From the NCBI GenBank assembly GCA_963733885.1, contig CAVTES010000006.1, forward strand, positions 248,001 through 312,000: a DNA stretch of 64,000 bases, read 5' to 3'. The DNA is from JACVRW01 sp963733885 (GTDB lineage Bacteria; Actinomycetota; Thermoleophilia; Solirubrobacterales; Thermoleophilaceae). The position numbers and the translations under genes were made by a program. Below are positions 36,694 to 44,791 of this stretch, piece after piece. The notes beneath the pieces were generated by a model. It was not told the DNA's origin, made no database searches, and was given only the letters and a program-made list of their open reading frames with translations. Numbering within the stretch: the stretch's first letter is position 1; each line of letters begins with the position of its first letter.

Positions 36694-37230
36694 TCAGCTC
36701 GCCGGGAGTCCGGCGTCGATCGCGATCTCCACCTCGTCGGCGACCTTGAGCGTGCCGAACAGCGCGGTGTACGGCTTCATTCCCCAGTCCGTCTGCGCGA
36801 CGGTGGCGGTGCCGGTGAGGCGGCCGTTCGCGGCGGTCAGCTCGAAGCTGACCGGATGCCGCGTGCCGGCCAGTTCGAGCTCGCCGGTCACCCGCCCGGG
36901 CGCACCGTCCTGTGTCAGCTCGACCGTGTTCGACCGGAACTCGATCGGCGTGCCCTTGAGGACCTCGTCGTCGATCGTCTTCGCGATTCCCGCCCTGTCA
37001 TCGTCGTCCAACGCCATCACGCCGCCCGTGCCCTCGAGTACGCGCAGCGACGAGGCATCCGCCGTGAGGGTGGCCGCCGGAACCTCGCCGAGGTCGAGCG
37101 TGGCCGACCAGGACGTGACCTCAATGAGCAGGTCGTGCCCGGCCTTGGACGCCGCACCCACCCGCCTCGTCCTCACGGTGAGCCTCGCGTTCTCGGGCCC
37201 GAACGTGTGCACGAGCGCAACCCTAGACAC
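36694..37230 (-). CDS. YceI-family lipid-binding protein
   Basis: Protein of about 178 residues with the YceI beta-barrel pattern: FGPENARLTVRTRRVGAASK, AGHDLLIEVTSWSATLDLG, VTGELELAGTRHPVSFELTA and a final TALFGTLKVADEVEIAIDAG. The family binds isoprenoid chains such as quinones. It is on the opposite strand inside the cox cluster and divergent from coxG. Quinone is the likely electron acceptor of the enzyme, so the location is suggestive. The start is uncertain; GTG 37230 and GTG 37212 are both possible, and there is no signal peptide. Confidence 0.83.
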   Translation of the reverse strand: MSRVALVHTFGPENARLTVRTRRVGAASKAGHDLLIEVTSWSATLDLGEVPAATLTADASSLRVLEGTGGVMALDDDDRAGIAKTIDDEVLKGTPIEFRSNTVELTQDGAPGRVTGELELAGTRHPVSFELTAANGRLTGTATVAQTDWGMKPYTALFGTLKVADEVEIAIDAGLPAS

Positions 37231-37244
37231 AAGGAGAGACCCAC

Positions 37245-37673
37245 ATGGTTGAGCTCGACCACTCCTTCTCGAACGCAAAGCCGATCGAGGAGACGTGGGA
37301 GGCGATACTCGATCTCGAGCGGCTGATCCCCTGCGTGGAGGGAGGACGCGTCATCGACCGCACCGCTCCGGACGCGGCCAGGGCCGAGATCAAGGTCAAG
37401 ATGGGGGCGATGTCGATGACGTTCACGGGAACCGTCACCGTCATCGAGCAGGACGACGCCGAGCACCGCGCCGTGATGCAGGTGAAGTCGAAGGAGGCGG
37501 GCGGGCAGGGCCACGCCAACGCGGACGTCACGTTTGCCCTCTCGGACGGCGGCGGGTCGATCCACACCGCGGCGCAGATCACCGGCAAGGCGGCGTCGAT
37601 GGGCGAGGGCGTGGTGGTCAGCGTGCTCGATGCGCTGATCAAGGACTTCAGCGGGAAGCTTGCGAACATCTGA
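37245..37673 (+). CDS. coxG: CoxG-family SRPBCC protein (CO dehydrogenase subunit G)
   Basis: Protein of 142 residues: MVELDHSFSNAKPIEETWEA, LIPCVEGGRVIDRT and the late HTAAQITGKAASMGEGVV then DALIKDFSGKLA, the CoxG pattern within the SRPBCC fold. CoxG has been linked to membrane recruitment and quinone handling of CO dehydrogenase. AAGGAGAG lies seven bases upstream of the ATG. It starts a second small operon with the next two genes. Confidence 0.9.
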   Translation: MVELDHSFSNAKPIEETWEAILDLERLIPCVEGGRVIDRTAPDAARAEIKVKMGAMSMTFTGTVTVIEQDDAEHRAVMQVKSKEAGGQGHANADVTFALSDGGGSIHTAAQITGKAASMGEGVVVSVLDALIKDFSGKLANI

Positions 37674-37679
37674 GGGCCC

Positions 37680-37943
37680 ATGCCGCGCAGGACGATGCGA
37701 GAGGTACGTGAGGGCGAGGTTCCATACGACGGCGGGACCGCCGTGCAGGACGACCCCGACCGCCCGGTCTTCCGCGGCAACGGAGCCGACGACTACGTCT
37801 GCGCGGAGTGCGGCAACCTGCTCGCGGCAGGAATGGACGCCGGCTACATGACGAAGCGGGTTCGCATCCGCTGCGGCCGCTGCCGCACGGTGAACGTGTC
37901 CGCCGAGGTGCCGGTGGAGATGAGCCGGCGGGCGCGGCAGTGA
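37680..37943 (+). CDS. Small zinc-ribbon protein in the cox cluster
   Basis: Protein of 87 residues with YVCAECGNLL and IRCGRCRTVNV, two CxxC knuckles about 25 residues apart that make a typical four-Cys zinc ribbon. The N-terminus is charged and probably flexible. It follows coxG by six bases and overlaps the cytidylyltransferase gene (GTGA). Its role is unknown. Its position suggests a helper of CO dehydrogenase assembly. Confidence 0.7.
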   Translation: MPRRTMREVREGEVPYDGGTAVQDDPDRPVFRGNGADDYVCAECGNLLAAGMDAGYMTKRVRIRCGRCRTVNVSAEVPVEMSRRARQ

Positions 37944-38560
37944 CCGCTCCCCGCTCCGTGGTCACCGGGCTCGTTCTGGCGGCGGGCGGGTCGCAGCGCC
38001 TTGGCCGGCCCAAGCAGCTCCTGCCGTACGGCTCGGCGACGCTGCTGGACCACGTGCTCGACACGGCGCGGGCGTGCCGGTTCGACCAACTGCTGTGCGT
38101 CATCGGGGGCGCTGCCGACGACGTGCGCGCCGGCGTGTCGCTCGAAGGCGTTGACGTGGTCGTGAATCCGGGGTTCGGGGACGGCTGCTCGTCCTCGATC
38201 GGGGCGGCGCTGGGAGCCGTGGATGCACGAACCGAGGTGCTCGTGCTCATGCTGGGCGACCAGCCCGGGGTGAGCGCCGCGGCCGTCGAGAAACTGCTCG
38301 CGGGCCGCGGCCAGGCGCCCATCGCCGCGTGTGGCTACACCGACGGCCGCGGGCATCCGCTCGCGTTCTCCCGCGACCTGTTCGGCGAGCTGGGGGCGCT
38401 ACACGGCGACAAGGGCGTGTGGAAGCTGCTCGATCGCCACGCCGGCGAGGCGGTCGACGTTCCCATGAACGGCCCCGTACCGCTAGACGTCGACACGTGG
38501 GATGACTACGAGGCCGTGCTCCGGGAGGCCGGGGGCTCAGCACGCGCCGCGCCCGCCTGA
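37940..38560 (+). CDS. MobA/MocA-like molybdenum cofactor nucleotidyltransferase
   Basis: Protein of 206 residues with the nucleotidyltransferase signature LVLAAGGSQRLGRPKQLLPY, followed by LMLGDQPGVSAAAVEKLL and GHPLAFSRDLFGEL. MocA attaches CMP to molybdopterin, giving the cytosine dinucleotide form that CO dehydrogenase needs, so its place in this locus fits. Specificity for CTP over GTP is inferred from context. The GTG start overlaps the zinc-ribbon gene. A large palindrome follows its stop. Confidence 0.87.
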   Translation: MTAPRSVVTGLVLAAGGSQRLGRPKQLLPYGSATLLDHVLDTARACRFDQLLCVIGGAADDVRAGVSLEGVDVVVNPGFGDGCSSSIGAALGAVDARTEVLVLMLGDQPGVSAAAVEKLLAGRGQAPIAACGYTDGRGHPLAFSRDLFGELGALHGDKGVWKLLDRHAGEAVDVPMNGPVPLDVDTWDDYEAVLREAGGSARAAPA

Positions 38561-38561
38561 G

Positions 38562-38610
38562 CAAGTGTCCCAAGTAGCTGTTCCATACGAACAGCTAGGT
38601 CGGACACTTG
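38562..38610. repeat. Nested 49-bp palindrome between convergent genes, probable bidirectional terminator
   Basis: CAAGTGTCC (38562-38570) pairs with GGACACTTG (38602-38610). Inside it TAGCTGTTC (38575-38583) pairs with GAACAGCTA (38589-38597) around a five-base loop. No T-run follows on either strand. It lies in the 66-bp gap between the convergent MobA-like and methyltransferase genes, so termination is plausible. A mobile-repeat origin is also possible. Confidence 0.65.
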
Positions 38611-38626
38611 AAGGCTCGGTGATCGG

Positions 38627-39517
38627 TCAGCCGGGCGAAGGCGCCAGCCCCGTGACGATCCACGTGGAGGCGGGCGCCCGTAGGCCGTCCTCGACGACGA
38701 AGTCGGAGAGGCCTTCGCGCAGCGCGTCGTGAACCTCGCCGTGCAGGTGCGCCGCCCGGTCGCCGAGGAGCCGCAGGATCTCGCCCGCCGGCCCCAGCGC
38801 CATCACCAGGTCGATGGCCTCCTCCACGTCGTGCCCGATCAGAATCGGGATGTCGCAGCGGTGCAGCGCGATCTCGGTGTACCCGGCCTGGACGAGGATC
38901 TCGGTCGTCGTGTCGGCGTCCGCCATCGAGAACGGACCCGGACCGCAGGTCGGTTCGTCGTACTCCTTTGGGCGGCTGACGATCTGCTCGACGATCGTCT
39001 GCGCGCGGTAGAGCCAGTCGTTGTCGATCCGTCGGCGCCAGACGACCATGACGAGCCTGCCGCCGGGCCTGAGCGCAGTGCGCACGTTGCGCAGCGCCGC
39101 CACCGGGCTGGTGAAGAACATCGTCCCGAAGCGGGAGAAGGCGAGGTCGAAGGTCTCCTCGAATGGCGTCACCTGCACGTCGGCCACCATGAACCGGGCG
39201 TTCGACACGCCCGCCTGCGCCGCTTCGCCGCGGGCGGTCTCGATGAAGTTGGCCGCGGCGTCCACGCCCAGGGCCTCCCCGGTCGGCCCGACGAGGCCGG
39301 CGATGCGCCGGGTCGTATCGCCGAACCCGCAGCCGATGTCGAGGGCCCGCTGCCCGCTATTCAGCGGAAACAGCCGCAGCGCCTCTTCTCCGTGCGCGGC
39401 GAGGCCGCTCGTCAGGATCTCGCGAAAGCGGACGAACCGGTCGAACAGGGGGCCGTCCCAGGCATGTATCGCCTCGGCGTTCGGCTCGGGGCCCCATCGG
39501 GTCTGGGAGGAGCTCAT
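38627..39517 (-). CDS. SAM-dependent class I methyltransferase
   Basis: Protein of 296 residues with the SAM-binding motif ALDIGCGFGDTTRRIAGLVG, then LGVDAAANFI, ARFMVADVQVTPFEETFDLA and a post-core LRPGGRLVMVVWRR. The opening AIHAWDGPLFDRFVRFREIL resembles UbiE/COQ5-like small-molecule methyltransferases. The substrate cannot be told. It stands alone, convergent with the cox-linked operon, with the palindrome at its 3' side. Confidence 0.88.
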   Translation of the reverse strand: MSSSQTRWGPEPNAEAIHAWDGPLFDRFVRFREILTSGLAAHGEEALRLFPLNSGQRALDIGCGFGDTTRRIAGLVGPTGEALGVDAAANFIETARGEAAQAGVSNARFMVADVQVTPFEETFDLAFSRFGTMFFTSPVAALRNVRTALRPGGRLVMVVWRRRIDNDWLYRAQTIVEQIVSRPKEYDEPTCGPGPFSMADADTTTEILVQAGYTEIALHRCDIPILIGHDVEEAIDLVMALGPAGEILRLLGDRAAHLHGEVHDALREGLSDFVVEDGLRAPASTWIVTGLAPSPG

Positions 39518-39561
39518 TGTCTTGGTGCCTCCTTGCTCGACTCCGAGACAGACGATAGGGG

Positions 39562-39807
39562 TCAGTTGTCGAGGACTGTGAGATCGAGGTCACGAAGGCG
39601 CTCGGGGTCGGCCAGCGCGTGGACCTCCGCGATCTTCCCGCCGCGGACCGTGAAGCCCAGCCGTACACGAGGGCGGCCGCACGCACGGGGAGAGTCGCGC
39701 GTAGGTCATCGCCCGCCCGGCCACCGCCCGCGCGCCGTGCACCACGGAGACGTCCGGCGCAGGGCGCCGCCGTGCAAGTTCGAGTTTCTCGCCGATTCCA
39801 CGGGATA
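39562..39807 (-). pseudogene. C-terminal remnant of an ECF sigma factor with SnoaL-like end
   Basis: The 321-bp gap between the methyltransferase and DUF4234 genes holds a decayed minus-strand reading. DVSVVHGARAVAGRAMTYAR lies in one frame. GFTVRGGKIAEVHALADPER then LRDLDLTVLDN and a stop at 39562-39564 lie in another. This matches the SnoaL-like end of SigJ/ECF41-type sigma factors. Regions 2 and 4 are missing. I see no other gene in the gap. Confidence 0.55.
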
Positions 39808-39838
39808 ATCCGACACGCACCCAACTCGGAGGTGGCCA

Positions 39839-40408
39839 ATGGCCGAAGAGATCCAGATCGGCGGGACTGGCTCGACCGCGAAGATCAGGAATCCGCTCGG
39901 GGTCGTCGGACTCAGCATCATCACCATCGGCATCTACTACGTCTTCTGGTGGTACTTCATCAACCGCGAGATGCGCGACCTCGGCAGGGCCCGCAACACC
40001 GATCTTGGCCAGAACCCGACCAACTCGGTGCTCGCCATCACGTTGGGCGCGCTGATCATCGTCCCGGCGATCGTGACTCTGTGGACCACGAGCGGCCGCA
40101 TCGAGAGCAGCCAGGAGGCCGTGGGCATCGACCGGCGCGCGAGCGGGCCGATCATCTTCATCCTGCTCCTGCTGATCGGGCCGGTGGGCCTCTGGTACGC
40201 CCAGAGCGAGCTCAACAAGGTCTGGGAAGCGGACCGCTCCGGAGCCGGCGGCGCCCTGCCGCAGCCGGAGGCGGCCGGAGAGCCCGCGGGCACACCGCCC
40301 CCGCCCCCGCCGCCGCCCGCCCCCGAGGCGCCGGCTCGGGGGGCGGAAGCGCCCGCACAGGGCCCGGAGGCGCCCCAGGGCCCGCAGGCCCCGAGCCAGC
40401 CTCAGTAG
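39839..40408 (+). CDS. DUF4234 membrane protein with Pro/Ala-rich tail
   Basis: Protein of 189 residues. The first 130 contain three membrane helices and the DUF4234 pattern (IRNPLGVVGLSIITIGIYYV, FWWYFINREMRDLG, then GPVGLWYAQSELNKVW). The last 55 residues are a Pro/Ala/Glu tail, including a run of eight prolines. Function of the family unknown. GGAGG lies upstream of the ATG. The 3' end overlaps the convergent LysE gene by seven bases. Confidence 0.87.
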   Translation: MAEEIQIGGTGSTAKIRNPLGVVGLSIITIGIYYVFWWYFINREMRDLGRARNTDLGQNPTNSVLAITLGALIIVPAIVTLWTTSGRIESSQEAVGIDRRASGPIIFILLLLIGPVGLWYAQSELNKVWEADRSGAGGALPQPEAAGEPAGTPPPPPPPPAPEAPARGAEAPAQGPEAPQGPQAPSQPQ

Positions 40409-41022
40409 GCCAGCCGCGCGCCCAGCGCGACCAGCACGGCGCCGACCGTTCCGTTCACGGCCATCGAGCTTCCGCGCCGCTGGAGCGTGCGGCTCATGCG
40501 AGCCGCGAGGTACGCGTACGCCGTGAACCAGCCGAAGGCCATCGAGCCCATGGCGAGGACCATGGCCGGTGGAAGCAGCGCGCTGCTGTCGGCGGTCACG
40601 AACTGCGGCACCAGGGCGGTCCAGAACAGGCCGACCTTCACGTTCAGCAGGTCGCTCACGAGGCCGCGGCGGAACGCCGCCCGCGAGGAGAGTGCCCGCT
40701 CGCTCCGCCCGTCCTCGGCGAGGCGTTCGCCGCGCGCTGCCGCAAGCAGCGCTTGGACGCCCAGGACCACGAGGTAGGCCGCCCCGGCGAGCTTCAGCAT
40801 CGCGAATGCCGAACCAGACGCCGCAAGGAGGGCTGAGATGCCGAGCACCGAGGCCGAGCCCCAAACCAAGTTCCCCGCGGCCGACCCGGCGGCCGCCCAC
40901 GTGCCGGCCCGCCGCCCGTCCGCGAGGGCTGTGCGCAGCACGACGAACGTGTCGGGCCCGGGGACCACCACGGCGACGACGGCGACGGCGAGAAAGCTGA
41001 AGAACGGTTCCATGGGAAGCAT
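40402..41022 (-). CDS. LysE/RhtB-family amino acid exporter
   Basis: Protein of 206 residues with about six membrane helices. It opens FFSFLAVAVVAVVVPGPDTF, the LysE/RhtB signature with PGPD, and has DLLNVKVGLFWTALVPQF in the middle. It should export an amino acid or similar compound. I place the start at ATG 41022, six bases after GGAGG; ATG 41013 is also in frame. It is divergent from a LysR gene 68 bp away, the classic exporter-regulator pair. Confidence 0.9.
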   Translation of the reverse strand: MLPMEPFFSFLAVAVVAVVVPGPDTFVVLRTALADGRRAGTWAAAGSAAGNLVWGSASVLGISALLAASGSAFAMLKLAGAAYLVVLGVQALLAAARGERLAEDGRSERALSSRAAFRRGLVSDLLNVKVGLFWTALVPQFVTADSSALLPPAMVLAMGSMAFGWFTAYAYLAARMSRTLQRRGSSMAVNGTVGAVLVALGARLAY

Positions 41023-41090
41023 CCTGCTCCTCCGCATGTTGTAGATCAAGCGATCGTTCCTGCGCCGTACCGTGCAGTTATGCTTACACG

Positions 41091-41990
41091 ATGCTCGACC
41101 CTCGCCGGCTCGAGGTGCTGCGCGAGTTCGCCGCCCAGGGAACCGTCGCGCGGGCGGCCGCGGCGCTTGCGTTCACGCCCTCGGCGGTGTCGCAACAGCT
41201 CGCGCAGCTCCAGCGCGAGGCCGGCGTCGAGCTGTTCCGCAAGGTCGGGCGCCGCCTCGAGCTGACCGATGCGGGCCGGATGCTGGTGTCGCGCGCGGAT
41301 GGGCTGCTCGCCCACGTCGAGGGGATCGAGGCCGAGCTCGCCGCGTTCTCCGGCCGGTTGCGCGGCACAGTCCGGGTGGGCGCCTTCCAGACGGCCGCGC
41401 AAACCGTCGTGCTTCCGGCGTTCGACCGGCTGGCGGACGTCCACTCGGAGCTCCGCGTGGAGCTGCGCGAGCTCGAGGCCGAGGAGTCCCTGCCGCTGCT
41501 CACCGGCGGGGGGCTCGAGGTGGCGATCGCCGAGGAGTACGAGCACGCCCCGCGGCCACGGCTCCCCCAGCTCCACCGCGAGTACCTCCCGGACGACGAG
41601 ATGGTTCTCGCGCTGCCCCGTGGCCATGAGGCGCTCGAGGGGGGCGGCCCGCTCCGGCTGGCCTCGCTGCGCGAGCACGCCTGGGCCTCGGCGCGGTCCG
41701 GCACGGCCTATGCCGACATGTGCGACCGGGTCTGCCGCTCACTCGGCGGCTTCGAGCCGGACATCCGGCACCGCGCCTACGACATGGGGCTGCTGCTCGA
41801 CCTGGTGGCACGCGGCTACGCGGCGATCGTCCCGGCCCTGGGACAGCCGGAACGCGACCCCCGGGTGGAGGCGCGCCGGATTGCGGGTGACACCGTGAGC
41901 CGCGCGATATTCGTGGCCGTCAGGGCAAGTGACCGCGCCCGCCCCTCCACGGCGGCGGTGGTCGAGGCGCTCAGGCGAACGCGGGCATGA
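41091..41990 (+). CDS. LysR-family transcriptional regulator
   Basis: Protein of 299 residues. The N-terminal winged helix reads LEVLREFAAQGTVARAAAAL, FTPSAVSQQLAQLQREAGVE and LFRKVGRRLELTDAGRMLV. A periplasmic-binding-like effector domain follows from about residue 90. It is divergently transcribed from the LysE exporter and probably controls it in response to an amino acid. The 3' end overlaps the convergent LLM gene by 20 bases. Confidence 0.92.
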   Translation: MLDPRRLEVLREFAAQGTVARAAAALAFTPSAVSQQLAQLQREAGVELFRKVGRRLELTDAGRMLVSRADGLLAHVEGIEAELAAFSGRLRGTVRVGAFQTAAQTVVLPAFDRLADVHSELRVELRELEAEESLPLLTGGGLEVAIAEEYEHAPRPRLPQLHREYLPDDEMVLALPRGHEALEGGGPLRLASLREHAWASARSGTAYADMCDRVCRSLGGFEPDIRHRAYDMGLLLDLVARGYAAIVPALGQPERDPRVEARRIAGDTVSRAIFVAVRASDRARPSTAAVVEALRRTRA

Positions 41991-43020
41991 CGCGGTCGGC
42001 CACCAGCTTCAGCTGCCCGCGGATATCGGGCACGTTCTCCACGTCCTCGTTCGTGAAGAACTTGACCAGGTGAGGGTCGGAGAGCGTGAGGATCATGTGG
42101 TTCACGCCGGCCGGCTCGATGTCGGAGCGGATCTTCTCGACGACCTCCTCCGGCGTTCCGGCCAGCGACAGCTTCTCCACGTAGTCGGGCGTGAACGCCT
42201 CGTACGCGCCCTTGATGTCGCCGGCGCCGAGCGCGTCGACGACCGGCTGAAGATCCGCGGCGTCGATCCCGTGCCGCGCGAGCTGCTCCGCCGGCATCGA
42301 CGAGATGTAGAACGCCACGAGGAGCCGCGCGGCGTGTTTGGCGGCGGCGGAGTCGTCTGACACGACCGTGACCACCCAGGCGCCCACGTCGAGGTCGTCG
42401 AACGAGCGCCCGGCTTTCTCCGCGCCCTCTCGCATGTTGTCGACCTGGTAGTCGTAGGCCTCGCGCGAGTACGCCAGCGCCTGGTGCAGGCCGTCGGCCA
42501 TTTCGCCGGCGGTGCGGAAGGAGCGCGGCCCCTTCATCCCGCCCATCAGCAGCGGGATCCGCTCCTGCACCGGCCGGGCGGCGGTGAACAGGCCGGTGTA
42601 CTTGAAGAAGTCGCCCTCGAAGTCGATCTTGCCCTCGTCGAGAAACGTGCGCATCACGTGGAGCGCCTCGCGCAGGCGCGAGAGAGGCTTCTGGTGCTCC
42701 CAGTCGAGGTGGTACTGCGCCATCAGGCCGAAGTTGCCGGTGGAGACCACGCACTCCGTGCGTCCGCCGGTGATCTCGTCGAGCGTCGCAAGCTGCTGGC
42801 AGATCAGCGTCGGCTCGCGCAGGAAGACGTGCGTCACATTTGGGCCGAAGCGGATGTTCTGCGTCTTGTCCGCGGCGGCGGCGAACAGCGTCCAGAGGTC
42901 CTTGTGCCAGGTCTCGTCGACCGCGTAGCAGGCGTGGTAGCCGAGCTCGTCGGCGGTCTTGATCATCTCGAGCGAGTCCGACAGCGGGTAGTCCGGCAGC
43001 ATGCAGTAGCTGAACTTCAT
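41971..43020 (-). CDS. LLM-class flavin/F420-dependent oxidoreductase
   Basis: Luciferase-like TIM-barrel protein of 349 residues: MKFSYCMLPDYPLSDSLEMI, FGPNVTHVFLREPTLICQQL, LDEITGGRTECVVSTGNFGL and RIPLLMGGMKGPRSFRTAGE. In actinobacteria many such enzymes use F420; the cofactor cannot be settled by eye. It is the last gene of a four-gene minus-strand operon with an FAD oxidase and an Fe-S protein. Its ATG overlaps the small protein stop (ATGA at 43017). Confidence 0.88.
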   Translation of the reverse strand: MKFSYCMLPDYPLSDSLEMIKTADELGYHACYAVDETWHKDLWTLFAAAADKTQNIRFGPNVTHVFLREPTLICQQLATLDEITGGRTECVVSTGNFGLMAQYHLDWEHQKPLSRLREALHVMRTFLDEGKIDFEGDFFKYTGLFTAARPVQERIPLLMGGMKGPRSFRTAGEMADGLHQALAYSREAYDYQVDNMREGAEKAGRSFDDLDVGAWVVTVVSDDSAAAKHAARLLVAFYISSMPAEQLARHGIDAADLQPVVDALGAGDIKGAYEAFTPDYVEKLSLAGTPEEVVEKIRSDIEPAGVNHMILTLSDPHLVKFFTNEDVENVPDIRGQLKLVADRVMPAFA

Positions 43021-43283
43021 CCGGCCTCCTCTTCCTCCGGCATGGTCTCCGACGGCAGCCCGGCAACGAGCACGTCGTCGGCGAAGTGGTCGTGCATCCA
43101 GCTCAGGTGGTCCCAGCGCGCGGCCACGATGCGGTGGGTGTCCCAGGCCGGCAGGTCCTGCTGCGGGAAGGTCTGCATCTTCTCCGGATCGACCTCGTAG
43201 ACGTGCTCGAAGCGCTCGACGACGTCATCCGTGACGCGCCGCGGCTCCGGCGGCTTCTGGTCGCCGAGCCGGAAGATGCTCAC
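43017..43283 (-). CDS. Small hypothetical protein between oxidase and LLM genes
   Basis: Soluble protein of 88 residues with no membrane segment and no family that I recognise. It is rich in Asp, Glu and Trp/His (WDTHRIVAARWDHLSWMHDH). Both ends overlap neighbouring genes by four bases, so it is certainly translated with the oxidase operon. It may be a small subunit or chaperone of the FAD/Fe-S complex; that is inference. Confidence 0.65.
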   Translation of the reverse strand: MSIFRLGDQKPPEPRRVTDDVVERFEHVYEVDPEKMQTFPQQDLPAWDTHRIVAARWDHLSWMHDHFADDVLVAGLPSETMPEEEEAG

Positions 43284-44791
43284 TTATAGGCCTCGTCGAG
43301 CATCTGCTTGCCGGGATTCATGATGTTGTTCGGGTCCAGCGCGCGCTTGATGCGCTTCACCACCGGCCACGCGCTGCCCATCTCGGTCGGCACGAGCTCG
43401 GCGTCGCCCTCCCGCGTGGCGCCGTGGCAGGCCGTGATCGAGCCGCCGTGCTTGAGCGCCACCTCGGCGATCTCACGCTTGCACGCCACCCAGCCGGCCC
43501 AGTTCTCGTCGTTCAGCTCCTGCTCCCAGATCCCCACGTCGATCTCCACCAGGTAGTCCGCCCAGGGCTTGTAGGCGCCGTTCGTGTAACAGAACATGCC
43601 CCAGTCGTCGAAGATGCCGTACTGCTGGATGTACCGCTCGACGATGGCGTGCCACTCCTCGCGCACCTTCGGCAGGACGGAGTAGTTGAGCGCCGCGTCC
43701 TCGCAGTGCCAGGACATCGGCACGACCTGCCCCTCCCTGGTGCGGCCGTGCAGCGGGGTCGCGTAGCGGTCGTGGCGCGAGGCCCAGTCGCCCTCGGAGA
43801 TCTCGTCGCCGAGGTACTTGCCGCCGTCGGCCCGGCCCAGCTCCATGACGATCTTCGAGGCCGGCTCCACCTCCGCCCGCCTGCCGTACATCGCCACCGC
43901 CACCACGGCCTGGACCCAGGGCGGCTGGGGGATGTAGGCCTCGTCGTCGCGGCGCAGATAGCGCAGCTTCCACTCGTCGAAGAGCACCACGCCGGCCAGC
44001 GTGGCCAGGCCCGAGCGGGTCAGCGCGCCGGTCGTCCGGTGGGCCTTCATGTAGTCGTCGAAGGCGAAGAAGGCCGCGAACTCGAGCTCGGGGCGCGGCA
44101 CCAGCTCGAGCGTCGCCTCAGTCGTGATGCCGAGCGTGCCCTGGTGGCCGGTGAACAGCTGCTTCAGCGTCAGGCCGGTGGACGACTTTCGCAGCTTGCG
44201 CCCGCCGCCATCGCCGATCTCCGCGATCTCGCCGGTCGGCAGCACCACCTGCATCGAGATCACGAGGTCGCGTGTGTGGCCGAAGCGGGACCCGAGCAGC
44301 GACCAGCCGCCCGTGCCGATCCGGCCGCCGACCAGCGAGCACGGATACGAGGCGGGGTCGTCGGGATAGAACACGCCGTGCGGCCGCAGCTCCTCGTTCA
44401 GCTTGAGCATGTTGATGCCGGGCCCGACCGTGACCGTGCGGTCCTCGAGATCGACCTCGTGGATCTTGTTCATCAGCTTCACGTCCACGCAGATGCCACC
44501 CTTGAGCGGGACGGCCCCATCCGAGAGCCCTGTGCCGCCGGCGCGCGGCACGACCGGGATGCGCAGCCGGTTGGCGAGCTTCACCACCCCGGAGACCTCC
44601 TCGGCGCTCACAGGCAGCACGGCAACGTCGGGCATGAACTCGGACCAGCGGTGAACCGGGAACGGCGCCGGCACACGCGTGCGGCTCGCGCGCGAGGACA
44701 CGTTCGGCAGCACCCGGTCGTCGTCGCCGAGGATTGCGCGCAGCTCGTCGACCACCGCGTCGTCGACGGCGCTCTTGAACGCAACGCTCAC
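43280..44791 (-). CDS. FAD-linked oxidase, GlcD/lactate-dehydrogenase-like
   Basis: Protein of 503 residues. The PCMH-type FAD domain shows PVVPRAGGTGLSDGAVPLKG, TVGPGINMLKLNEELRPHG, GGRIGTGGWSLLGSRFGHTRD and GHQGTLGITTEATLELVPRP. The C-terminal cap ends KRIKRALDPNNIMNPGKQM. The family oxidises 2-hydroxyacids such as glycolate or lactate and passes electrons to an Fe-S partner, which is encoded just upstream with a GTGA overlap. The actual substrate is unknown. The start is GTG 44791. Confidence 0.9.
   Translation of the reverse strand: MSVAFKSAVDDAVVDELRAILGDDDRVLPNVSSRASRTRVPAPFPVHRWSEFMPDVAVLPVSAEEVSGVVKLANRLRIPVVPRAGGTGLSDGAVPLKGGICVDVKLMNKIHEVDLEDRTVTVGPGINMLKLNEELRPHGVFYPDDPASYPCSLVGGRIGTGGWSLLGSRFGHTRDLVISMQVVLPTGEIAEIGDGGGRKLRKSSTGLTLKQLFTGHQGTLGITTEATLELVPRPELEFAAFFAFDDYMKAHRTTGALTRSGLATLAGVVLFDEWKLRYLRRDDEAYIPQPPWVQAVVAVAMYGRRAEVEPASKIVMELGRADGGKYLGDEISEGDWASRHDRYATPLHGRTREGQVVPMSWHCEDAALNYSVLPKVREEWHAIVERYIQQYGIFDDWGMFCYTNGAYKPWADYLVEIDVGIWEQELNDENWAGWVACKREIAEVALKHGGSITACHGATREGDAELVPTEMGSAWPVVKRIKRALDPNNIMNPGKQMLDEAYK

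Noticed and set aside
40285..40330. C-rich run after the DUF4234 core as a structural or slippage element
   Set aside because: It simply encodes the polyproline stretch in the tail of that protein.
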